DNA of 64,000 nucleotides from Bradyrhizobium roseum (GCF_030413175.1 NZ_CP129212.1:2728001-2792000); one strand, 5' to 3'. Counted from the first letter of the stretch, positions 7,633 through 16,300 are shown. Notes: generated by a model not told the origin, from the sequence alone. Numbers and translations are program-made.

Positions 7633-8648
7633 GAGAATTCTGGGTCGCCTCGGGCCATCATCTCACGCGTCGCGCTGATCACGGCGGCCTGGTTGCGACG
7701 CCTGAACTCGTCATGGCCTATCTGGCGCGGCCTGAACTGATGCCGCCGGCGGACGCCTGCGATGCCGAGCGCGATCTGCATGCCAGCCTGATGGCCGACC
7801 CGCTGCGCGCCGTGTCGGGCGCGGACATCGAGCGGCTCGCCGACGCTGATGCACGCGAAAACTGGTCCTTCATGATGAGCTTTCGCGATCGGCTGCTGGC
7901 GGCGCCGTCGCTCGAGTCGGTTTATGTCGCGCTGGCCCGCAAGGGGGCCGGCGACCTGCCGCCGATCTTCCTGTCGCAACTCTGCCACCTGATCCTGCGC
8001 AACGCCCTCGAAGGCTGCGAGGATCCCTATACGCTGCGCGCGGCGGAATTGTTCTATCGCAGCCAGCTGGCGGCCGTTCACGACGGCACGCTGCTGCTGG
8101 CCGATGCGGAAGTGATCGAGGCCGAGCAGCTTGCCCGGCACGACCTGCATTCATCGCCGCTGACGGCGATGCTGCAACAGCCGAAGACATTCGGCGAGAT
8201 GGACGTGATGGACGACGAAAACGCGTGGACCTACTGGTCGCGGTCGGACGCGCACGCGATGGTGATGAATCTCGGTGGTAACGCGAAGGCGCGTGCCGCG
8301 CTATGCCGGGTCATCGAGCGCTGGATCGCACATCTGCTCGGCGTCGCCGTCAACGTCGAAACCACGGCGTCGATCGAGGATCGCGACTGGCGCTGGTTTA
8401 TCGGCCTCGACAGCGAAGCGACGCGGATCGGCAATGCGCTTTGGCGCGGCGAGCGGATGGATGGCGGCGTTGCCGAACGCATCGTGGCGTTGATGCGCCT
8501 GAGCTTCGAAGATGCGAGGCTGGTGGATGAGCGGGTTGGCGCCAAGCCGGTCTACCTCATCCTTGCCATGGGCGCGGACAAGGTGGTCAGACTGAAGCCG
8601 CAAAATCTGATCGCGGGTCTTCCACTGGCGGCTGCGACCGCCACATGA
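7629..8648 (+). CDS. DUF6352 family protein
   Basis: A 339-residue protein beginning MREFWVASGHHLTRRADHGGLVATPELVMAYLARPEL, which I associate with the DUF6352 family of FDH-linked genes. It is soluble, rich in helices, and has no recognisable catalytic motif. It overlaps the DUF6505 stop by four bases and is followed 22 bases later by DUF3305, so it belongs firmly to the formate dehydrogenase operon. Function unknown. Confidence 0.75.
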   Translation: MREFWVASGHHLTRRADHGGLVATPELVMAYLARPELMPPADACDAERDLHASLMADPLRAVSGADIERLADADARENWSFMMSFRDRLLAAPSLESVYVALARKGAGDLPPIFLSQLCHLILRNALEGCEDPYTLRAAELFYRSQLAAVHDGTLLLADAEVIEAEQLARHDLHSSPLTAMLQQPKTFGEMDVMDDENAWTYWSRSDAHAMVMNLGGNAKARAALCRVIERWIAHLLGVAVNVETTASIEDRDWRWFIGLDSEATRIGNALWRGERMDGGVAERIVALMRLSFEDARLVDERVGAKPVYLILAMGADKVVRLKPQNLIAGLPLAAATAT

Positions 8649-8670
8649 TCCACCGAAGAGAGGGTCGAAA

Positions 8671-9189
8671 ATGGCAATGACAGAGGCATCCCGCGAGGTC
8701 GGCGTGGTGGTGCGGCGTCGTTCGGTCGACAATCCCTGGATCGACGAATTGTGGTCGCCGGCGCTGATCCTGGATGAGGTCCCCGCCACCGCGCCCTGGA
8801 CCGTGTTGTCCACCGAGGCCGATACCACGACCTATTATGCCGGCGCAGCCAGCATCGAGCTGTTCAGCGCGGAAACGGCGAATTATCGCGATAACCTCGC
8901 CGATGGCGCGCCGCGCATCTGGGTAGCGCTGCGGCGCCAGGAAGGCGGCGCCGAACTCGAGCTGACGAAAGTGACTGCCGACCCGACCGAAGGAGAGGCG
9001 ATGTTCGAAAGCGGCTGCGACGTGATCGGCACCGTGCCGATGCCGCCCGAGATCGCATCATGGGTCGCTGCCTATGTCGACCGGTTCCATGTCGAGCGCG
9101 TGTTCCACAAGCGCAAGCGGGATCGCGCGACGGGCGAGCGGCCGCGCGTGCCGGACGGGCGGTCGGACGAAGGGACGGGACGCCGATGA
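8671..9189 (+). CDS. DUF3305 family protein
   Basis: A 172-residue protein with the DUF3305 pattern: VGVVVRRRSVDNPWIDELWSP at the N-terminus, then PRIWVALRR, and a motif ending in HKRKRDR near the C-terminus (VERVFHKRKRDR). DUF3305 and DUF3306 genes usually occur as a pair immediately before the FDH chaperone and catalytic genes in Alpha- and Betaproteobacteria. The stop overlaps the next start (ATGA at 9186), so translation is coupled. The biochemical role is unknown; assistance in Mo-FDH maturation is an inference from context. Confidence 0.82.
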   Translation: MAMTEASREVGVVVRRRSVDNPWIDELWSPALILDEVPATAPWTVLSTEADTTTYYAGAASIELFSAETANYRDNLADGAPRIWVALRRQEGGAELELTKVTADPTEGEAMFESGCDVIGTVPMPPEIASWVAAYVDRFHVERVFHKRKRDRATGERPRVPDGRSDEGTGRR

Positions 9190-9884
9190 GTGGCCCTGAC
9201 GATTCCGATCGCAGCTTTCTGGCGCGCTGGTCGCAGCGCAAGCAGGAGGCAAAGCAGCCGGAGCCAAAGCCGGACGCGCAAGCGGTCGAAAATGCCGAAT
9301 CATCGGGCTCACCCGAACCGGAAGGGCAGGATGTCGCGCCGCAATTCGATCTATCGACCTTGCCGAAGCTCGAAGAGCTGACCGGAAGCACCGACATCAC
9401 GGCATTTCTGCGCAACGGGGTGCCCGAACATTTGCGAAATGCAGCCTTGCGAAAATCATGGGCGCTGGACCCCGCGATTCGCAATTACGTCAGCCCAGCG
9501 CTCGAATACGCTTATGACTGGAATGCGCCAGGCGGGGTTCCCGGTGGCGGTGAACTTGATGCGGGCGTCGATGTGGCCCGGCTGGTGTCGCAGATCATGG
9601 GTAAACCTGCGGCCGAAACGATCAATTCTGACTCGAATTCTTTGGAAGACGTCGCGGTTTCTCGCTCCGGACCATCTGCATCCGATCTGTCGGAAGAGTC
9701 TATCGGGCGCGTGAATGAGACGGATGCGCCGGAAAATAAAGCCATTTCAACGGCCGATGACGATAACGGCGAATCAATGTCGCCCGAACAATCTCCGCAG
9801 ATGGGAACTGTTGCGCCGCAACAATCGCTGCGACGTCATGGCACCGCAAAACCGATCGTTAGACAAAAGTTTCTGCGGACATAG
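9186..9884 (+). CDS. DUF3306 family protein
   Basis: A 232-residue protein with the DUF3306 core: FLARWSQRKQE at the start, DLSTLPKLEELTGSTDITAFL (about 55-75), then the LRNAALRKSWALDPAIRNYV segment. The C-terminal 100 residues are low complexity and acidic/Ser-rich, unlike the conserved core. It overlaps DUF3305 by four bases. About 105 bases separate it from the chaperone gene, a gap long enough for a secondary promoter. It is presumed cytoplasmic and FDH-linked; molecular function unknown. Confidence 0.82.
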   Translation: MSGPDDSDRSFLARWSQRKQEAKQPEPKPDAQAVENAESSGSPEPEGQDVAPQFDLSTLPKLEELTGSTDITAFLRNGVPEHLRNAALRKSWALDPAIRNYVSPALEYAYDWNAPGGVPGGGELDAGVDVARLVSQIMGKPAAETINSDSNSLEDVAVSRSGPSASDLSEESIGRVNETDAPENKAISTADDDNGESMSPEQSPQMGTVAPQQSLRRHGTAKPIVRQKFLRT

Positions 9885-9989
9885 GCACAGCCTATGTTAG
9901 AAACTCTCAGCTTGGAATAATTCCAATTCTAAGTTTGTTTGCCTGGGGACACGGGCGGGCGCGAGTGCGGCAGGAGAATCGGTACCACC

Positions 9990-10778
9990 ATGCGTGATGC
10001 CGGGCTGGAACTAGCTATCAAGACAGCGGGTGGCGTGGGGTCGCTGGCGCGTAAACTGGGCATTGCGCAGCCGTCGGTTTCGGCGTGGTCGCGCATTCCG
10101 GCGGAGCGCGTTCTTGCCGTCGAGGCTCTGACGCAGGTCGGGCGCTTCGTGCTGCGTCCCGATCTATACGGAACACCCGAGGATCAGGTGAAATCGCACA
10201 TCGAGGTCGATGAGATCGATCAATTGCGCGCAGCGGAATACGGCCTGCTGTCGTTACTGCTGGGCAAGGCGCCTGACGCCGACACGCTCCGGCGTGTGGC
10301 GACGCTGAAGGGCGACGCGTCCGATCTCGGTATGGCGCATATCGAACTCGCTGCAGCAGCTGCGGCGACTGACGATCGCGCCGTCAGCAAGGAATTCTTC
10401 GACCTCTTTATCGGCCTCGGTCGCGGCGAACTGCTTCCCTACGCCTCCTACTATCTGACCGGCTTCCTGCACGAGCGACCGCTGGCGCGGGTGCGCGCAG
10501 ACCTGGATGCGCTCGGAATCGAGCGCGCCGGCACCTCGCGGGAGCCGGAAGATCACATCGCGATCCTGCTTGAGGTGATGGCGGGTCTCGCGCGCAACGA
10601 CTTCGAAGCCGAGTTCGCCGAACAGATGCGTTTTTTCGAGCGGCATCTCAAGCCGTGGGCGTCACGGATGTTCGCCGATCTCGAAATGTCGCCGACAGCG
10701 CGCTTCTACCGCACCGTCGGTCGCGCCGGTCGCGTCTTTATGGAACTGGAATCCGAGGCCTTTACGCTGTCCGAGTGA
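9990..10778 (+). CDS. TorD/DmsD-type chaperone fused to an N-terminal helix-turn-helix
   Basis: A 262-residue protein in two parts. Residues 1-60 match a YdaS/Cro-type helix-turn-helix: AIKTAGGVGSLARKLGIAQPSVSAWSRIPAERVLAVEALTQVGRFVLRPDLYG. Residues 75-262 are the all-helical TorD fold (LRAAEYGLLSLLLGKAPDADTLRRV, ELLPYASYYLTGFLHERPL, the DHIAILLEVMAGL segment, FFERHLKPWASRMFADLE). TorD proteins bind Tat signal peptides and guide Mo-cofactor insertion before export, here presumably for the formate dehydrogenase catalytic subunit. The HTH suggests the chaperone may also bind DNA. The ATG at 9990 follows an AGGAGA site and is preferred over the upstream in-frame start at 9939, which would only add a Gly/Arg-rich tail. 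Confidence 0.85.
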   Translation: MRDAGLELAIKTAGGVGSLARKLGIAQPSVSAWSRIPAERVLAVEALTQVGRFVLRPDLYGTPEDQVKSHIEVDEIDQLRAAEYGLLSLLLGKAPDADTLRRVATLKGDASDLGMAHIELAAAAAATDDRAVSKEFFDLFIGLGRGELLPYASYYLTGFLHERPLARVRADLDALGIERAGTSREPEDHIAILLEVMAGLARNDFEAEFAEQMRFFERHLKPWASRMFADLEMSPTARFYRTVGRAGRVFMELESEAFTLSE

Positions 10779-10810
10779 TGGCGACAGGTAACGTGGAAAA
10801 GGAGATCGCA

Positions 10811-11026
10811 ATGAGCAAGCCATCTGAAGGCAAGATCAAGCCACCGGCCGCGGTCGTGGATCGGCGCAGCCTGTTCTTGATGGGCGGATCGGCGGTCGCA
10901 GCGGCTGCCGTTGTGCCGCTCGCCGGCGGCGAGGCGGTTGCGGACGAGTCGCAGGCCGAGCGCGTCAAGGCGCGCTACAAGGAAACCGATCACGTCAAGA
11001 ACTACTATCGCGTCAACCGCTATTGA
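10811..11026 (+). CDS. small Tat-signal protein of formate dehydrogenase operons
   Basis: A 71-residue protein with a twin-Arg motif (VDRRSLFLMGG), a hydrophobic Ala/Val stretch (residues 29-45), and a charged tail (ERVKARYKETDHVKNYYRVNRY). It matches the family called formate dehydrogenase region TAT target, found just before the FDH large subunit gene in many Proteobacteria. It lies 14 bases before fdhA and has a GGAG site before its ATG. It may be an exported small partner of the FDH complex. Function unknown. Confidence 0.85.
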   Translation: MSKPSEGKIKPPAAVVDRRSLFLMGGSAVAAAAVVPLAGGEAVADESQAERVKARYKETDHVKNYYRVNRY

Positions 11027-11039
11027 TGGGACAACGCTC

Positions 11040-14006
11040 ATGTTGATGAAGCGAAAAGACGGATCCGCGGGCAGGGCGCGTTTGCAGGGCATCGCCGCCG
11101 GCCTCGCGTCTGGCGTTCTCGACCGCCGCACGTTCTTGCGACGTTCCGGCCTCGCCGCGGGGGCGGGCGCCGCGATCGGACTGATGCCGCTCGGATCGGT
11201 GCGCAAGGCGCAGGCCGGGCCGAAGATCGTCGGAGCGCCGACGGAAATCAAAAAGAACATCTGCACGCATTGCTCGGTCGGCTGCACCGTGATTGCCGAA
11301 GTGCAGAACGGCGTCTGGGTCGGCCAGGAGCCGGCATGGGACAGCCCGATCAACCGCGGTTCGCATTGCGCCAAGGGCGCTTCGGTCCGCGAACTCGTTC
11401 ACGGTGATCGCCGGCTGAAGTACCCGATGAAACTCGTCAACGGCGAGTGGCAGAAGATCGCGTGGGACCAGGCCATCAACGAGATCGGCGACAAGATGCT
11501 CGAGATCCGCGCCAAGTCCGGCGCCGACTCGGTCTACCTGCTGGGCTCTGCGAAATTCTCCAACGAAGGCGGCTATCTGTTCCGCAAATTCGCGGCGTTC
11601 TGGGGCACCAACTCGATCGACCATCAGGCCCGCATCTGCCACTCCACCACCGTCGCCGGCGTCGCCAATACCTGGGGCTACGGCGCGATGACCAATTCCT
11701 ACAACGACATCCGGAATTCGAAGACCATCGTCTTCATGGGCTCGAATGCCGCCGAAGCGCATCCTGTTTCACTGCAGCACATTTTGACCGGCAAGGAGAC
11801 CAACCGCGCCAACGTGTTCGTGCTCGACCCGCGCTTCACCCGTACCGCGGCCCATGCCACCGAATACGTCCGGTTCCGCAGCGGTACCGACATCGCGGTG
11901 ATCTGGGGCATGCTGCACCACATCTTCAACAATGGCTGGGAAGACAAGGAATTCATCAAGCAGCGCGTCTACGGCATGGACCAGATCCGCGCCGAAGTCG
12001 CGAAGTGGACGCCCGAAGAAGTCGAGCGCGTCACCGGGATTCCCGGCGAACAGGTCAAGAAGGTCGCTGAAACCTTCGCCAAGCAAAAGCCCGCGACCTT
12101 CATCTGGTGCATGGGCGGCACCCAGCACACCGTCGGCACCGCCAACGTCCGTGCGTATTGCAATCTGCTGCTGGCGACCGGCAATGTCGGCACATTCGGC
12201 GGCGGCGCCAACATCTTCCGCGGCCACTGCAACGTGCAGGGCGCGACCGATATCGGCCTCGATATCACGACGCTGCCGCTCTATTACGGCCTGGTCGAAG
12301 GCGCCTGGAAGCACTGGGCGCGCGTCTGGGAAGTCGAGTACGACTACTTGCAGGCGCGCTTCGACGAGGTGCCGGCGAAGTCGGGCCGTCCGGCGCGCAC
12401 CCGCAAGCAGAACATGGAACTGCCGGGTATCCCGTGGACCCGCTGGTTCGACGCCACGCTGGCCAACCCTGACGATGTCGATCAGCGCGACGTCGTGAAG
12501 GGCGTGGTCATCATGGGCCACGGCGGCAACACCATCCCGCGCATGACGGAAATGGTGAAGGGCCTCGAAAAGCTCGAATTGCTGGTGGTTGCCGATCCGC
12601 ATCCAACGACGTTTGCTGCGATTTCGGACCGCAAGAACGGCACGTACCTGTTGCCGGCTTGTACCCAGTTCGAGACTTCGGGCTCGCGCACGGCTTCCAA
12701 CCGTTCGATCCAGTGGGGCGAACAGGTCGTCAAGCCGATCTTCGAATCGAAGGACGATTACGAGATCATCTACCGGCTTTCGTCGAAGCTCGGCTTTGCC
12801 GACCGGATGTTCAAGAACATCAAGGTGGAGAACAACCGTCCGGTACCTGAGGACGTGCTGCGGGAAATCAACCGCGGCGGCTTCTCGACCGGCTATTCCG
12901 GCCAGTCGCCGGAGCGGCTGAAGGTGCACATGAACAACCAGGGCAAGTTCGACCTGGTGACGCTGCGCGCCAAGGCCGACGAACCCGAGATCGGCGGTGA
13001 CTATTACGGCCTGCCGTGGCCGTGCTGGGGCACCCCGCAGATCAAGCATCCGGGCACGCATACGCTCTACAACACAAACCTGCACGCCAAGGACGGCGGC
13101 GGCACGTTCCGCGCCCGTTTCGGCGTGGTGTACGAGGAGAAGCAGCCGGACGGCTCGGTGAAGAACGTCAACCTGTTGGCCGAAGGTTCCTACAGCAAGG
13201 GCTCCGAACTGACCGACGGCTATCCCGAGTTCACCTACGGTGTGCTCAAGAAACTCGGCTGGGACAAGGAACTTACCGAGGCCGAACTGGCGACGATCCA
13301 GAAGATCGGCGGCAACAATCCCGATACCGTCGGCTGGGCGGTCGATCTGTCGGGCGGCATCATCCGCGTCACGCTCGAACATGGCGTGATGGCGTATGGC
13401 AACGGCAAGGCGCGCGCGGTGGCGTGGAATCTGCCAGATCCAGTGCCGGTCCATCGCGAGCCGATCTACACGGCGCGGCCCGATCTTGTCGCGAAATACC
13501 CGACGCGCCCGGACGGGCGTCAGTTTCGCATGGCCAATCTCGGCTTCTCGGTCCAGAAGGCCGCGGTGGACAAGGGACTTGCCAAGCAATTCCCGATCAT
13601 CCTCACCTCAGGACGTCTGGTCGAATACGAAGGTGGCGGCGAAGAAACCCGGTCGAACAAGTGGCTTGCCGAGTTGCAGCAGGACATGTTCGTCGAGGTC
13701 AACACCTCGGACGCCGCCGAACGCGGCATCAAGGATGGCGGCTGGGTCTGGGTGCTGGGACCGGAAGGCGGCTCGAAGGCCCGCGTCAAGGCGCTGGTAA
13801 CCGACCGTGTCGGCAAGGGCGTGGCGTTCATGCCGTTCCACTTCTCCGGCTGGTTCCAGGGTGTCGACCAGCGCAGTAAATATCCGAAGGGGGCCGATCC
13901 CATCGTGCTCGGCGAAAGCGTCAACACCATCACTTCGTACGGCTACGACCCGGTGACCGGCATGCACGAGGGCAAAGTGACCCTGTGCCAGATCCAAGCG
14001 GCGTGA
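11040..14006 (+). CDS. fdhA: formate dehydrogenase catalytic (alpha) subunit, Mo-bisMGD, Cys form
   Basis: A 988-residue molybdopterin oxidoreductase that oxidises formate to CO2. A Tat signal (DRRTFLRRSGLAAG, about residues 28-50) indicates folding with cofactor and export. The [4Fe-4S] site is CTHCSVGC (about residues 75-82) plus the Cys of CAKG near 110. The active site reads ARICHSTTVAG with Cys200 where selenocysteine enzymes have Sec, followed by the conserved NAAEAHPV segment. The C-terminus has the dinucleotide-binding domain (SGRLVEYEGGGEETRSNKWLAEL). The protein resembles the FdnG/FdoG membrane-associated type, and the next genes supply the Fe-S and cytochrome b subunits. Start chosen at 11040; a second ATG is two codons on. 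Longer upstream reading would overlap the small Tat gene. Confidence 0.95.
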   Translation: MLMKRKDGSAGRARLQGIAAGLASGVLDRRTFLRRSGLAAGAGAAIGLMPLGSVRKAQAGPKIVGAPTEIKKNICTHCSVGCTVIAEVQNGVWVGQEPAWDSPINRGSHCAKGASVRELVHGDRRLKYPMKLVNGEWQKIAWDQAINEIGDKMLEIRAKSGADSVYLLGSAKFSNEGGYLFRKFAAFWGTNSIDHQARICHSTTVAGVANTWGYGAMTNSYNDIRNSKTIVFMGSNAAEAHPVSLQHILTGKETNRANVFVLDPRFTRTAAHATEYVRFRSGTDIAVIWGMLHHIFNNGWEDKEFIKQRVYGMDQIRAEVAKWTPEEVERVTGIPGEQVKKVAETFAKQKPATFIWCMGGTQHTVGTANVRAYCNLLLATGNVGTFGGGANIFRGHCNVQGATDIGLDITTLPLYYGLVEGAWKHWARVWEVEYDYLQARFDEVPAKSGRPARTRKQNMELPGIPWTRWFDATLANPDDVDQRDVVKGVVIMGHGGNTIPRMTEMVKGLEKLELLVVADPHPTTFAAISDRKNGTYLLPACTQFETSGSRTASNRSIQWGEQVVKPIFESKDDYEIIYRLSSKLGFADRMFKNIKVENNRPVPEDVLREINRGGFSTGYSGQSPERLKVHMNNQGKFDLVTLRAKADEPEIGGDYYGLPWPCWGTPQIKHPGTHTLYNTNLHAKDGGGTFRARFGVVYEEKQPDGSVKNVNLLAEGSYSKGSELTDGYPEFTYGVLKKLGWDKELTEAELATIQKIGGNNPDTVGWAVDLSGGIIRVTLEHGVMAYGNGKARAVAWNLPDPVPVHREPIYTARPDLVAKYPTRPDGRQFRMANLGFSVQKAAVDKGLAKQFPIILTSGRLVEYEGGGEETRSNKWLAELQQDMFVEVNTSDAAERGIKDGGWVWVLGPEGGSKARVKALVTDRVGKGVAFMPFHFSGWFQGVDQRSKYPKGADPIVLGESVNTITSYGYDPVTGMHEGKVTLCQIQAA

Positions 14007-14020
14007 GAGGAGAATAGATC

Positions 14021-14617
14021 ATGGCTCGCGTCAAATTTCTGTGTGATGCCGACCGGTGCATCGAGTGCAATGCCTGCGTGACGGCCTGCAAGAACGAACA
14101 TGAAGTGCCGTGGGGCATCAACCGGCGCCGCGTCGTCACCATTAACGACGGCAAGCCCGGCGAACGCTCGGTCTCCATGGCCTGCATGCACTGCACGGAT
14201 GCGCCGTGCGCCGCGGTCTGTCCGGTGTCGTGCTTCTACACCACGGCCGACGGCGTGGTGCTGCACTCCAAGGACCTCTGCATCGGTTGCGGCTATTGCT
14301 TCTACGCCTGTCCGTTCGGCGCGCCGCAATATCCGAAGGTCGGCAATTTCGGATCGCGCGGCAAGATGGACAAGTGCACCTATTGCGCGGGCGGCCCGGA
14401 AGCCGATTCGACGCCGGCCGAATACGCCAAATACGGCGCCAATCGCCTCGCCGAAGGCAAACTGCCGATCTGCGCCGAGATGTGCTCGACCAAATCGCTG
14501 CTCGCGGGTGACGGCGCGATCATCGCCGAGATCTACAAGGAGCGGGTGATGAAGCGCGGTTACGGCTCCGGCATGTGGGGCTGGAAGACGGCTTACGCCG
14601 ATTCACCGACCGGCTGA
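14021..14617 (+). CDS. fdhB: formate dehydrogenase iron-sulfur (beta) subunit
   Basis: A 198-residue ferredoxin-type subunit with four [4Fe-4S] motifs in the usual order: CIECNACVTACK (about residue 13), CMHCTDAPCAAVCP (about 55), CIGCGYCFYACP (about 87) and the C-terminal pair CTYC / CAEMC (about 120-155). It carries electrons from the molybdenum subunit to the cytochrome b subunit. It has no transmembrane anchor, which distinguishes it from E. coli FdnH and fits the shorter fdh3-type beta subunit. It starts 14 bases after fdhA behind an AGGAGA ribosome site. Confidence 0.94.
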   Translation: MARVKFLCDADRCIECNACVTACKNEHEVPWGINRRRVVTINDGKPGERSVSMACMHCTDAPCAAVCPVSCFYTTADGVVLHSKDLCIGCGYCFYACPFGAPQYPKVGNFGSRGKMDKCTYCAGGPEADSTPAEYAKYGANRLAEGKLPICAEMCSTKSLLAGDGAIIAEIYKERVMKRGYGSGMWGWKTAYADSPTG

Positions 14618-14623
14618 TCCCAA

Positions 14624-14648
14624 GGCCGCCACGCCCCGGCGCGGCGGC
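14624..14648 (+). other. GC-rich intercistronic hairpin between fdhB and the cytochrome b gene
   Basis: GCCGCC at 14625-14630 can pair with GGCGGC at 14643-14648 around a short GC-rich loop. No T-run follows, so it is not a factor-independent terminator. It may act in mRNA processing or stability between subunit genes. Confidence 0.4.
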
Positions 14649-14686
14649 ACTTGCCTAATTCCAATAACCTAAGGGGCGTTGTGCAC

Positions 14687-15712
14687 ATGCCAAGCTCATC
14701 TTCAATTCTCAATCTCGCCGGTTTCAAGGCGCTGCTCGCCGCATTCGCGCTGCTGGTGGTGGTCGCACAACCTGCCACGGCCCAGCTATCCTTCAAGCCG
14801 ACCGCCGAGGCGGTGCAGGAGGACAAGCTCCTGAATGCGCTGAAGGAGGGCGACAAGATCACCGGCCGCATTTCGATCCCTGACCGGAACGCCGCCAACC
14901 TGATCCAGCCTGCCGGGCGCGACTGGCGCGACTTCCATCGCAGCAAGCTGCCGTGGATCGGCGGCATTGCCATTCTCGGCATGCTGGCCGTGCTGGCGAT
15001 CTTCCTGATGATGCGCGGCCGGATTCGCGTGCACCAGGGCCTTTCGGGGCGGACGATCCTGCGCTTTGCCAGTTTTGAACGCTTCACCCACTGGCTGACG
15101 GCGAGCTGCTTCATCATCCTTGCGCTGTCGGGCCTGAATGTCAGCTTCGGCCGCACGCTGATCCTGCCGTTGTTCGGCGCGGACGCCTTTTCGGCCATGT
15201 CGGCCTGGGCCAAGCTCGCGCACAACTATCTGGCGTTCCCGTTCATGCTGGGCCTCGTCGTTATGTTCCTGATCTGGATCAAGGACAACATTCCGGCCAA
15301 GGTCGATCTGGAGTGGATCAAGCAGGGCGGCGGCATTCTCGCCAACGGCAAGCATCCGCCAGCGCGGCGCTTCAACGCCGGCCAGAAGGGCATTTTCTGG
15401 ATCGTGATCATCGGCGGCGCGCTGATGTCGGTGTCCGGCTGGTTCCTGCTGTTTCCCTATCTGCCCGATAACGTCACGGAGCTGCAGTTCTGGACCATCA
15501 TCCACGCCGTGATCGCGATGCTGTTCATCGCCGCGATGCTGGCGCACATCTATATCGGCTCGATCGGCATGGAGGGCGCGTTCGATGCGATGGGGACCGG
15601 CGAGGTCGATCTCAACTGGGCCAAGGAGCATCACGCGCTCTGGGTCGAGGAACAGCACAAGAAGTCTGGCGCGCCGTCCGACCGTACGCCGCACGCCGTG
15701 CCGGCCGAGTGA
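14687..15712 (+). CDS. fdhC: formate dehydrogenase cytochrome b (gamma) subunit
   Basis: A 341-residue membrane subunit. After a signal/anchor segment (FKALLAAFALLVVVAQPATA) and a periplasmic stretch of about 75 residues, there are four main transmembrane segments, around residues 93-113, 133-153, 180-200 and 240-310. Candidate haem b ligands are His in the FERFTHWLTA segment, the LAHNYLAF segment and the LAHIYIGSIG segment near the C-terminus. It matches the FdoI/FdnI family, passing electrons to quinone. The long N-terminal signal plus extra domain is usual for the alphaproteobacterial form. The ATG at 14687 with an AAGGGG site ten bases upstream is preferred to the TTG at 14651 or GTG at 14681. 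Confidence 0.93.
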   Translation: MPSSSSILNLAGFKALLAAFALLVVVAQPATAQLSFKPTAEAVQEDKLLNALKEGDKITGRISIPDRNAANLIQPAGRDWRDFHRSKLPWIGGIAILGMLAVLAIFLMMRGRIRVHQGLSGRTILRFASFERFTHWLTASCFIILALSGLNVSFGRTLILPLFGADAFSAMSAWAKLAHNYLAFPFMLGLVVMFLIWIKDNIPAKVDLEWIKQGGGILANGKHPPARRFNAGQKGIFWIVIIGGALMSVSGWFLLFPYLPDNVTELQFWTIIHAVIAMLFIAAMLAHIYIGSIGMEGAFDAMGTGEVDLNWAKEHHALWVEEQHKKSGAPSDRTPHAVPAE

Positions 15713-15744
15713 TCCGTTGGCCTCGTCAAACCTGAGGAAGTGAC

Positions 15745-15900
15745 ATGAAATCCTTTGTTCTGGCTGTGGCATTCGCCATTCTCGCCGCCGTCAGCGTCGC
15801 GATGGTGCTCAACAAGATCCAGGAGCCAAGCTCGGTCGCGTTCACGACGTCAGGCGCCAGGGTGGGCGATCCCGGCAACAACCTGATCGGCCCGAGCTGA
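15745..15900 (+). CDS. 51-residue single-pass membrane protein of the FDH operon
   Basis: A short gene (ATG at 15745, TGA ending at 15900) encoding 51 residues. It begins MKSFVLAVAFAILAAVSVAM, a single hydrophobic helix, followed by a polar tail (NKIQEPSSVAFTTSGARVGD). A TGAGGAAG ribosome site lies just upstream. It sits 32 bases after the cytochrome b gene and nine bases before DUF971, in the same direction, so it is very probably translated. It may be a small structural subunit of the membrane FDH complex. I do not recognise a named family. Confidence 0.65.
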   Translation: MKSFVLAVAFAILAAVSVAMVLNKIQEPSSVAFTTSGARVGDPGNNLIGPS

Positions 15901-15908
15901 CGCCGGCG

Positions 15909-16295
15909 GTGCGCGTGCCCGACGTGACGCTGGCGTGGCCGGTCGAAATCCGCCTGCCGAAGGACCGCCGTTCGCTGCACGTTGCCTTTGACGACGGCCG
16001 CACTTTTGACTTGTCCGCCGAACTGCTCCGGGTGACAAGCCCGTCGGCCGAGGTGCAGGGGCATTCCGAAGCCGAGCGCAAGACGGTCGGCGGCAAACGC
16101 AATGTGACCATTCTTTCCGTCGATCCTGTCGGCAACTACGCCGTCAGACTGGGATTCGACGACATGCATTCGACCGGCATCTATTCATGGGCGTTCCTGC
16201 GCGACCTCGGCGAGAACGCCGAGCCACGCTTGCAGGCTTACCTGGACGACCTCCAGGCCAAGGGGCTCGATCGCGACAGGCCGGGCGTGCGCTGA
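15909..16295 (+). CDS. DUF971 family protein
   Basis: About 128 residues with the DUF971 pattern (WPVEIRLPKDRRSLHVAFDDG, ELLRVTSPSAEV, SVDPVGNYAVRLGFDDMHSTGIYSW). This domain is also found at the N-terminus of gamma-butyrobetaine hydroxylases, and as a stand-alone protein it is often near Mrp ATPases or Fe-S assembly genes. The start is a GTG at 15909, with another GTG two codons later; no ATG is available upstream in frame. It is soluble and cytoplasmic. A link with Fe-S maturation of FDH is inference from neighbours. Confidence 0.85.
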   Translation: MRVPDVTLAWPVEIRLPKDRRSLHVAFDDGRTFDLSAELLRVTSPSAEVQGHSEAERKTVGGKRNVTILSVDPVGNYAVRLGFDDMHSTGIYSWAFLRDLGENAEPRLQAYLDDLQAKGLDRDRPGVR

Positions 16296-16300
16296 AGGCG

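Noticed and set aside
11637..11639. Possible selenocysteine codon in the FDH active site
   Set aside because: The codon is TGC (Cys200), not TGA, so no recoding element is needed.
11769..13589. 606-codon open frame antisense to fdhA
   Set aside because: The plus strand encodes an unmistakable formate dehydrogenase; the antisense product has no recognisable motif and unusual composition.
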